NCBI GenBank assembly: GCA_963708575.1
Contig: CAVPTB010000003.1
Span: 496,001-560,000 of the forward strand
Direction: 5' to 3'
From: DASVWZ01 sp963708575
Lineage (GTDB): Bacteria; Acidobacteriota; Terriglobia; Terriglobales; Acidobacteriaceae
Length of the DNA: 64,000 nt
Shown here: positions 10,401 to 17,170 of the stretch, piece by piece
Layout: every line of letters begins with the position of its first letter
How positions within the stretch are numbered: position 1 is the stretch's first letter
Translations under genes and position numbers: made by a program
The notes under the pieces: model-generated
What the model was told of the DNA's origin: nothing
The model's database searches: none
Seen by the model: the letters and a program-made list of their open reading frames with translations, nothing else

Positions 10401-10558
10401 TCACGCTGTTGCAGGATCTCGTGGCTGAATATCTTTATCTGAACGTTTCTGATCAAATCAAACAGCAAAGGATCGGATCCATGGTCGACATCAACGTAAC
10501 TGGCCGTCCTAGTTTCTTGCTGCACAAAAGAAAGGCGTTTCCAGCGCGCGGCGCGTAG
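7451..10558 (+). CDS. Metallophosphoesterase-STAND-type NTPase protein, frameshifted
   Basis: Pieces in all three forward frames reassemble into one protein of about 1,035 residues. The N-terminus at 7451 (MKIAIVQLSDLH) carries metallophosphoesterase motif I; GDIAYSGE (about 7590), PGNHDTQ (about 7706), LHHPLHW (about 8060) and FTGHEHLPD (about 8141) supply the other metal ligands. A P-loop follows (EAGKTALGKTLYRH, about 8596-8636), then Walker B ALTVDDWH (about 8798). The C-terminal half resembles the helical arm of STAND NTPases: RFKYRACYCYFVAKYFQENL near 9467, then about 300 helical residues ending near LQDLVAEYLYLNVSDQ. By direct count, 9601-9660 holds 21 G+C of 60, far below its surroundings, suggesting horizontal origin. 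Single gene, flanked by repeats. About eight frame changes; intactness uncertain. Confidence 0.7.
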
Positions 10559-11307
10559 TCAAGCTGTTCAGCTTTGTGACCCGCCTCACAGACATCCCCA
10601 CCTCGCCCGCGCGATAATCGTTCTTTACGGAGCGAGGGTGAAGTGTCTGTGGCCTCGGATCGTCCATCCGGGCCGACAAACGCTTCGCCCCGTTTCCATT
10701 TTGGGAACACGATTCGCTCCTGTAAGTCGTTTGTTTTCTACATTTTGATATCTAAAGGCAATGGGATCAAGATTTTAGCTGGATATCCCCTGGTTCCGGT
10801 TCTTTAGAATCAATATTGAGCGGATTTTTTCTCTGCTCTTTCGCGAGGAGTGGACCGGAACCGGGTGTAAGTCTCACAATTCCCATATTTTGCCTGTAAA
10901 GCCTTTGGATCCAAAGATCTGAAAGGTCAGACCACCGCAAAATATTGATTACAAAAGATCGAGTCTAAAAGAGGGGGGAGGGGGACCCGGGGTGAGGCGT
11001 CGCGGTTCAGTAGGGATGCTTCGCTCCGCTCAGCATGACAAAAGCGAGGGCTTACCCAAGGCAAGAGTTCCGGTTTGGTAGGGACCGGCTCCCGTTCGCT
11101 CAGCATGGCAAAAGCGAGGGCCTACCCAGGGCAAGGTTGTGGTTCAGCAGGGGTGTTCGCTTCGCTCAGCATGACATGCGGGCGGGAGCTGAGGCTGTGA
11201 CAGGGTTCTTTTTGGGACGGACGTGACCGCGCATGTCTTATGTGAGTCCGGCGATAACGGCAGCCCAGATTGCACATCGCAGTATCCGACTAAAAGGAGT
11301 ATCTACC
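10559..11307. other. Long non-coding stretch with tandem repeats
   Basis: No gene is recognisable in 749 bp. The first 440 bp is of low complexity with short A/T-rich patches and no conserved frame. The right part holds three tandem units of the family B repeat (11003-11185). A ribosome-binding site (aaaggag, about 11293) for the next gene lies at the end. Confidence 0.55.
11003..11185 (+). repeat. Three tandem family B repeat units (period 68-69 bp)
   Basis: Units start at 11003, 11071 and 11140. Each has the order cggttcag-tag-gg, gcttcgct..cagcatg-ca, then aaaagcgagggc-tacccag-gcaag; the third is truncated after cagcatgacatgcggg. Identity is high at the ends and lower in the middle. The core also occurs at 7158-7186 and a related cttcgttcggcttcgcctc-type sequence lies inside mnmG. 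Confidence 0.75.
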
Positions 11308-11812
11308 ATGATTTTCAGACCAGCGATGCTTCTTACCCTGTTCGCTGCATTCTTTCTCTCGGTGGCGACCGGTGTGGCTCAGACTTCAATGTGGACAACA
11401 GTCCGGCCGCGGTTGACAACCCTGCGGGCGGAGACATTCTCGATCCAGGACTGATTTACGCCGCCAAGTCTCCTGACCAATGGGTGGGCAAAAGGGTCAC
11501 GCTACGCAACGTTGCCAATCAGGACACCAACAACGACGGCAATTTCGGAGTGGGACGCGACGGCCGTCACCGCCTGCTGATCGTCAAGCAGGACAACAAT
11601 CCGAACCTCACCGCTCTGCACGTGCGCAAGGGCGACGTGGTTACGGTGACTGGAACGGTGCAGCCGGCGAGCAAGTACCAGTCGAACGTCACTTCCTCGA
11701 GTAAGGGGTCGATGCACGACGCGGAGAAGTCGTCGGGCCTGTTTGTGATGGCGGAAACATCAGCATCTCGTCCGCTAACCAGCACAAGAAGAACTCGTTC
11801 GCGTCCGAGTGA
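11308..11812 (+). CDS. Secreted OB-fold-like small protein (two frameshifts)
   Basis: Start ATG 11308 with aaaggag 15 nt upstream. The first 25 residues (FRPAMLLTLFAAFFLSVATGVAQ) form a clear signal peptide. After a frame change near 11383 the mature part reads SDFNVDNSPAAVDNPAGG and later QWVGKRVTLRNVANQ, DGRHRLLIVKQD and VRKGDVVTVTGTVQPASKYQ. This order of strands and the 'V.VTGTV' ending resemble OB-fold nucleic-acid or carbohydrate binding domains of periplasmic proteins (inference from pattern only). A second frame change near 11755 gives the end KKNSFASE with stop at 11810-11812. Corrected length is about 168 residues. Exported; function unknown. Confidence 0.6.
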
Positions 11813-11840
11813 GTGGGGTCGGTAGAGAACAATACCCCAC

Positions 11841-12630
11841 TCATTCGCGACGAACATGGGCGCCGGAAAAGTTACGCGGCTGATACGGGCCTGCCGAGCC
11901 GCCGCTGCGGCCATCTGCTTCCAGCGTGGAACGTTGACGCCCATCACCTAGAAGCCAGAAGCATAAGGCGATCTCGGCGAGGGCGGTTGGCGCGAAGTAG
12001 GGGAAGATGCGGGGCTCAGCCAGGAAAAAGAAAGAGCGAGAAGCTGTTGACGAGGTATCCGACGCCTTCGATGGCGAACAGTACGCCGATGATTCGAGGG
12101 AAAAAGTCGAGCGGTAAATCAGGTAGGCCATGGCGAAGCAATCGAATCCGAAAAACACCAGGCAGATGGCGAATCCATGTTCAAACAGTTGGATGGAGAG
12201 ATACGACAAAGCCTGCAATTGTTCCGGGGGAAATGCGCTCAGGTGATGGCTGCCGCTCAGGAAAAGTAAGGGCGCGAAATGACCGAGCAGGCTGATGCTT
12301 TCAATGGCGTTCACAATCACATCCAACAGCACCATCATCAGGGCCACGTTGCGATTCACCACCTTGAACAGGTTATAGAAGATGACGGTCAGCGGAATGT
12401 TACACACACAATAGACAGAGTTCGACCGCGAAGCCCCTGCGGTAAAGCATCTGGTGGGCCATGATATTTGCGCGGTCGCTGCGGCGTCTCCGGAGACGAC
12501 GAGGCGGCGGCGAACCAGGAGTTCGGCGATGATGCCGCCCGCAATGACGATCAGATACAGGAAGCCCGCGATGCGGGCCTAAAGTTCGGCCAAACTTCAT
12601 ATCCCGGGCGGCCATGGCAGCGTTGCTCAT
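11841..12630 (-). CDS. DUF4386-type membrane protein (frameshifted)
   Basis: Minus-strand pieces join into a membrane protein. It begins at 12630 (MSNAAMAARDMKFGRT) followed by a first helix resembling ARIAGFLYLIVIAGGIIAE when the frame is corrected near 12570. It continues through QMLYRRGFAVELCLL, VIFYNLFKVVNRNVALMMVL, LFEHGFAICLVFFGFDCFAM and AYLIYRST. The arrangement matches the DUF4386 family: about six helices, an AG..YL start and a charged GYLIYRS-type loop. The exact 3' end is uncertain because of frame changes near 12105 and 11950; it could run to about 11841. It is the last gene of a reverse-strand run that starts with the GntR operon. Molecular function unknown. Confidence 0.65.
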
Positions 12631-12688
12631 ACTTTCGCTTCCTCTGGCAGTAATTCGGATTAGTTACGTAGACCGCCGTGTGCGGAAA

Positions 12689-13885
12689 CTATGGAGCATT
12701 CAATTTCTGAAGCATTTTGACAGCACCGCGGTTCTTTGGATTTAGTTGGAGGGACTTTTCAGAGCTCGCCGATGGCGGTCGTCGCCGCCGTCATCCACGG
12801 AGCCTCTCCGAGACTGTCGGCACCCGGGCTGACTGCGGATAAGCTTCGACGTTGAGCTGGAAGAGCGAACGGCTTCTTTGAACTTGTTGGCACGAAGGAG
12901 CTGGAGAAACCGAGAAGTGTTGAGTTCGTCTTCATCGAAGTTGTAGGCGGCGGGCACGGCGACTTTCAAGTCATGGTATTGCTGGACGGCCTGATCGACC
13001 CCGCGGGGACGCAATGGTTGCAGAGAGAGTTTCGACGATGGATTTGCGAGGATCGTAGGCGGCTTTAATGCGAGGAAGCCACATTCCCACGGTGGCGGCG
13101 AAGATTCCCACGCCCATCGCTCCAGTCAGCACGAACAGAATAGTCGCCGTGGCAAACCTGCGCAGCGAGCCGGGCCGGTCCTGCGCGCGCAGATAGATTT
13201 CAAGGACAGCAAGGGGTAGCAGGTACTGAGCGAAAGACAAGAACGTGATAAATGGGCCAGTGAAGGTGCTCGGATCAAAACCGACTGGACCTTTATTGAT
13301 GACGAGCCAGAACATTAATCCGACTGGAAGAACCAAACGCCGCCAACCACCAGAAACAAGCGAAGAGCCCAGCGGCGATGAGTCTTGAAATCGCGAGCGA
13401 CCGCGTAGCGCCAAGCCATCGTGGCGCAGACCAGGATCAAAATTCCGTTGATGCAGCGGGAAGTTGTGCGATGTCGCCGACAACTTTTCTGCCGGAAAAC
13501 AACAAATAGAGTCCAGAGAGGCCCATAGTGAAGGCCGTCAGCACATACATCCGGCCGTTCCAGCGATGAAAGACTGGGAAGCGGCTTCGGATTTGCGGAA
13601 TCAGCTGAAGGGCTCCGCTCAGGGTTATCACGGCAGCAAATAGAAGATGCGCGGCAAGGGCGGTGTTGCCAACCGTGTTGCCAGCGACCCATCCGTTGGC
13701 AAGCGTCTTGTTCCACACCTCGACATTTCCGTGCGCCGACGCGACGCCATAGAACGAAGATATGTAGAACACAAATATCCACTGGCCCGTGACGGCCACA
13801 ATGAACCAGAAGACGACTGCTGCTTTAATGTGCTGCTTGCAAGCGAATCCAGCTCCAGGCGATTAGTCCAAACGGCTGTGCTCAT
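12689..13885 (-). CDS. DUF2306 membrane protein fused to C-terminal TPR (frameshifted)
   Basis: Start at 13885 (MSTAVWTNRLEL). The membrane part includes QWIFVFYISSFYGVASAH, NTALAAHLLFAAVITLSGALQ, RFPVFHRWNGRMYVLTAFTM, FKTHRRWALRLFLVVGGVWF and FAQYLLPLAVLEIYLRAQ. The HR.NGR and H.RWA.R motifs are typical of DUF2306. After the last helix the sequence DPRKSIVETLSATIAS leads into a tetratricopeptide-like tail: AVQQYHDLKVAVPAAYNF, DEDELNTSRFLQLLRANKF, a DSLGEA motif, and KSLQLNPKNRGAVKMLQKL with stop at 12689-12691. At least four frame changes must be corrected. It lies 48 bp after the ABC permease, in the same operon. TPR tails of this kind are usual on secreted hydrolases, so the fusion is unusual. 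Confidence 0.7.
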
Positions 13886-13932
13886 ATATGTTTCTCCGCG
13901 CGCAGAAAGTGGGTCTCCGGCTTACCGGCAAA

Positions 13933-14862
13933 TTAAATCGGCCCTTGATAGCGGCGCAGTCGAACCGCAGCGAACAAGAATACGGCTGCGATTGCGAGCC
14001 CGATCCAGAGACCCGGCGAAGTCACGTATGCGCCCGGAGTGATGTGGGTCATGGGATTGGTTGGGAAAACATCGGTGGACGCGCTCGGCGCGGCGGCGCC
14101 AATCAAGCGGGAGCCCACCAGAGTTGCGAAATGCCAAGTGTGGAATGCCAGCCCCTCAAGGCCTGCTATGGCGAGGACCGGCAACGCCGCCCAGAGAAAG
14201 GTGGCTCGCCGGGCCCAACCGGAAACCAGCAGCAACCAGCAGTAAACCGGCGCCGGCCACAGAGCGTGAGCAGTCAGCAGGTGATAGAAACCCAGCAGCG
14301 AGATTCGCAAAAGCGGCACATGCGTCCACAGCATTGCGACATCACCTCCGGTGGCGAGCAGGACCACGCTGCTCAGCATCAGCATGAGCAAATGCAGCAC
14401 CGCCGTAATGACTGAAACGAACGCGGGAAGAATCAGCAGCGGTATGCTGGCCTTCACCAGCACGGTGGTGGCGTCTGAAACCGGCAAGGACTTCCAGAAC
14501 AAGATGCTGCGATCGCGCCGTTCGCCGTGCAGAGCTTCGGCACTATAGAAGATGCTCATGAGAATGGCGGTGGCCATCATGAGAGCTGCCGAAATGTCGA
14601 ACGGCCCGGAGACATCGTCGTGGCTGTGCGCCTGATGATCGAGCATGATCAAGTCTCGGATTGGCCCGGGAGAGTGAATCGTGCTGATCAAGAATCCAAG
14701 CCAAAATACGGCGGCCACGGCTAACGGAGCGACATAGAGATAGCGGTTTTCCCAGAATTCGCGACGTACCGACCAATAAATGGGCCGAGTGGCCGACATG
14801 ACTGCGGGAGCGGCCCCGTTTGCCTGGAACGATTGTGGGGTGCTGTTCGATTGAGTATTCAT
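13933..14862 (-). CDS. ABC-2 type transporter permease
   Basis: 309 residues. The N-terminal cytoplasmic segment (RPIYWSVRREFWENRYLYVAP) is the usual start of ABC-2 permeases fused to YtrA-regulated systems. About seven hydrophobic segments follow, including LYVAPLAVAAVFWLGFLIS, SAALMMATAILMSIFYSAEAL and ASIPLLILPAFVSVITAVLH. The motif LHGERRDRSILFWKSLPVSD between helices is typical of permeases that pair with bacitracin/gliding-type ATPases. It is 38 bp downstream of its ATPase and co-directional. Substrate unknown; such GntR-ABC sets often respond to membrane-active compounds. Intact frame. Confidence 0.88.
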   Translation of the reverse strand: MNTQSNSTPQSFQANGAAPAVMSATRPIYWSVRREFWENRYLYVAPLAVAAVFWLGFLISTIHSPGPIRDLIMLDHQAHSHDDVSGPFDISAALMMATAILMSIFYSAEALHGERRDRSILFWKSLPVSDATTVLVKASIPLLILPAFVSVITAVLHLLMLMLSSVVLLATGGDVAMLWTHVPLLRISLLGFYHLLTAHALWPAPVYCWLLLVSGWARRATFLWAALPVLAIAGLEGLAFHTWHFATLVGSRLIGAAAPSASTDVFPTNPMTHITPGAYVTSPGLWIGLAIAAVFLFAAVRLRRYQGPI

Positions 14863-14900
14863 CTGAGCCGCTCCTTGAGTCGGATACTAGTGGACGTCCA

Positions 14901-15737
14901 TCACGGCGACGAAGAGGTCTGCGATGCCGGGTGTCCGAACGTCGCCCAGAAGCGGCGAGTTGCTGACGGGTCGACATGATCGAAAAGCAGGATGCTGCGG
15001 CCGAGAACCTGACGCTCGTGAATGGGCTTGAGCGCTCGCGCGGCTGCAAGCTGCTCGGGATTTACCGTCACTTCCAGATACCGCGATTCGAATTCTTCCA
15101 TGCTGCAGCTGAGCACGATGCGGCCGCGGTTGATGAACATAAGATCGGTAAGGACGTTTTGCACATCTTCCACCTGATGGGTGGTCACGACAATGGTGCG
15201 GCTGCGGTCGAAGTAGTCATTCAGCAGGGAATCGTAGAACTGCTTGCGATACAGGATGTCGAGGCCCAGCGTCGGCTCGTCCAGTACCAGCAGTTTCGCG
15301 TCGATCGCCATGACCAGAGCGAGATGCAGCTGGACCACCATGCCCTTGGATAGTTCCCGAACCTTGCTGGTGCGGCGGATATCGGTCTTCGCCAGAAAAC
15401 CTTCTGCCTTGGCACGATCGAATCGCGGATGCACTCCGGCGACATAGTCGAGGGCCTGCGAGACCCGCATCCAGCGTGGCAGCACTGCCACATCGGCAAT
15501 AAACGAGACGTCGCGCATGAGCTGGTCGCGCTCGTTCCAGGGATCGCGTCCGAGCACTCGCAGTTCTCCCTGATATGGAGTGAGGCCGAGAATGGCGTTG
15601 AGCGCGGTGCTCTTGCCGGCTCCGTTGGGGCCGATGAGTCCGAGGATGCGGCCTTCTTCGACATGCAAATTGATGCCGTCCAGCGCCACGGTCGTGCCGA
15701 AAACTTTGCGCAGACCGCGTGCTTCAATCACTGTCAT
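14901..15737 (-). CDS. ABC transporter ATP-binding protein
   Basis: 278 residues with all nucleotide-binding motifs: Walker A GPNGAGKST (about 37-45), signature LSKGM (replacing LSGGQ, common in YtrB-like ATPases), Walker B KLLVLDEPTLGLD, and H-loop TTHQVED. The C-terminal about 60 residues form a regulatory tail (EFESRYLEVTVNPEQLAAAR). The start overlaps the end of the upstream gntR gene by 4 nt (ATGA), so the two are translationally coupled. It energises the permease encoded next. Confidence 0.92.
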   Translation of the reverse strand: MTVIEARGLRKVFGTTVALDGINLHVEEGRILGLIGPNGAGKSTALNAILGLTPYQGELRVLGRDPWNERDQLMRDVSFIADVAVLPRWMRVSQALDYVAGVHPRFDRAKAEGFLAKTDIRRTSKVRELSKGMVVQLHLALVMAIDAKLLVLDEPTLGLDILYRKQFYDSLLNDYFDRSRTIVVTTHQVEDVQNVLTDLMFINRGRIVLSCSMEEFESRYLEVTVNPEQLAAARALKPIHERQVLGRSILLFDHVDPSATRRFWATFGHPASQTSSSP

Positions 15738-16150
15738 GATTTCGGCTCCTTCTCTTCCTCTTCACTATTCGGCGACGGACCATTTTTGGGCGCTGCGGCG
15801 GCAGCATCGAGCAGTTCTGCGGGTGTCAGGCCGAGCCGCTGAATGGTGGCCGAAATCCGCGGCCATTCTTCGACAAGAAACTTCTGACGCTCGCCCTGCA
15901 GCAGCAGTTGGCGCGCGCCCTCGTTAATAAACATGCCGCGGCCTCGTTTGCTCTCTACCAGCCCTTCGTCGACCAATTGCTGATAGCCTTTCAAAACCGT
16001 GAGCGGATTGACTCGAAGTTCGGCCGCGACATTGCGCACAGAGGGCAGGGGATCGCCTTCTTTGAGCACGTTATCGAGAATCATCGCCACTACGCGGTCG
16101 CGAAGCTGGCGGTAGATCGGCTGACTGTCGTTCCACTCACGGTCGGTCAT
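15734..16150 (-). CDS. GntR-family regulator, YtrA type
   Basis: 138 residues. The N-terminal winged helix is clear: PIYRQLRDRVVAMILDNVL, then EGDPLPSVRNVAAELRVNP, LTVLKGYQQLVDEGLVESKR and RGRGMFI, all standard GntR signatures. The C-terminal part is only about 60 residues, as in the YtrA subfamily, which lacks a large effector domain. YtrA regulators normally repress their own operon with an ABC transporter; here gntR overlaps the ATPase gene by 4 nt. A likely operator lies at 16832-16851 ahead of the gene upstream. Confidence 0.92.
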   Translation of the reverse strand: MTDREWNDSQPIYRQLRDRVVAMILDNVLKEGDPLPSVRNVAAELRVNPLTVLKGYQQLVDEGLVESKRGRGMFINEGARQLLLQGERQKFLVEEWPRISATIQRLGLTPAELLDAAAAAPKNGPSPNSEEEEKEPKS

Positions 16151-16250
16151 TGGGTCCAGATACTCCTCGTGAGGCAGGTACGGACGATCGATTCACTTGA
16201 CCGGCCGTACCTCCTCCGATTGGCTGCGATCCATGGTTGCACAGCCCTCA

Positions 16251-16805
16251 TCACTTGGTGCGAGTCAGGTCCATGTGTGCGTGCATCGGTTTGTCGCCGG
16301 GCATCATGTAAGTCCAATCTTCGCTGTGATGGTTCTCATCGATCACCGTGAAGACAGCATGTTGCATGTGCCCGTACTGGTTGCCGCCGGCGAGGTCGAG
16401 AAAATCGAACTCTACCGTTTTGCCATCAGCAGACGTCCTGGCTGCCATGCGAGGGCGGTTGCCGGCATCGCAATAGTGGGTCAGAAGTAAGCGATCATTA
16501 TCCAGATAAAACATGGTGACGGGATGGTCGTACTTCTTGGGATCCTCAAGAGTTCCTGCCTCCTGCATTTCGTGCACGAGCGCGTTGCCCCTGGAGGTGA
16601 CACGCATGGAAACGTGAACAGGCTTGTCGGTCGACATCTCAGCCATGGGTGGGACGACGCTTACGGGGCCTTCCCAACTACCTGCCAAGGTTTTGATCTG
16701 ATCGAAGGATTTTTGAGCTTCGGACTGAGTAGGGGTAGCGTCGGCCGCGAAAGCGGTGGCGGCGATCAAGAGAACTGCGAGGGTGAGTGCAATGCGTGTT
16801 TTCAT
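16251..16805 (-). CDS. Secreted DUF1579-like protein
   Basis: 184 residues. Residues 1-20 (RIALTLAVLLIAATAFA) are a signal peptide with an AxA cleavage site. The mature part starts after a polar stretch with DQIKTLAGSWEGPVSVVP, followed by the lipocalin-like strands ALVHEMQEAGT, YDHPVTMFYLDNDRLLLTHYC, GKTVEFDFLDLAGG and EDWTYMMPG. The LAGSWEG entry and single-barrel strand order match small beta-barrel proteins of the DUF1579/THAP4-like group. It is the first gene of the operon and precedes gntR by 100 bp. A role in sensing or binding a small hydrophobic ligand in the periplasm would fit but is inference. Confidence 0.7.
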   Translation of the reverse strand: MKTRIALTLAVLLIAATAFAADATPTQSEAQKSFDQIKTLAGSWEGPVSVVPPMAEMSTDKPVHVSMRVTSRGNALVHEMQEAGTLEDPKKYDHPVTMFYLDNDRLLLTHYCDAGNRPRMAARTSADGKTVEFDFLDLAGGNQYGHMQHAVFTVIDENHHSEDWTYMMPGDKPMHAHMDLTRTK

Positions 16806-16831
16806 GTGTATGCTGTCCTTATCAGCATAGT

Positions 16832-16851
16832 GTGTTAGTTAACTATAACAC
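16832..16851 (-). promoter_or_regulatory. Probable GntR (YtrA-type) operator
   Basis: GTGTTAGTTAACTATAACAC is an inverted repeat (arms GTGTTA and TAACAC around a GTTAAC centre) located 27 bp upstream of the first gene of the operon, where it would overlap the promoter. YtrA-type repressors bind GT..TA-spacer-TA..AC palindromes. Strong by position and symmetry; binding is inferred. Confidence 0.75.
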
Positions 16852-17170
16852 CAAAACAATTGCAAGAGGTTTTTTGCTTGCGCTCAAGCCTCTTCATGTT
16901 ATCCCATTGATAAACAACGGCTTAATCGTTAACGTGGTGTCGAGCAGGGCATCGGAAACTCACAACTTGACCTTACTTACCCAAAACGGGAAATGCGCCT
17001 TCTTGTGAGTTCACCGGGACCAAGTGTCCGGAGTCCGAGAGTGTAGACTGTTCCAGAAAATCAAGAGATTCCTGACAGCTCGACTGGGCCAGCGAGTACG
17101 TTTTCTTTTCTTATCCGCGAGTCAGACTTGCCATTCCCTAAACCATGAATTCGTCCGGAGGTGAATCACC
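16852..17170. other. Divergent intergenic region
   Basis: 319 bp between the GntR operon (minus) and the glycosidase gene (plus). It is A/T-rich on the left (a likely promoter zone for the operon) with no coding frame. A ccggaggtg ribosome-binding site at about 17156 precedes the glycosidase. Confidence 0.5.

Noticed and set aside
11003..11185. Possible CRISPR array
   Set aside because: Only three units, the whole unit including the middle is similar between copies, and no cas genes are present.
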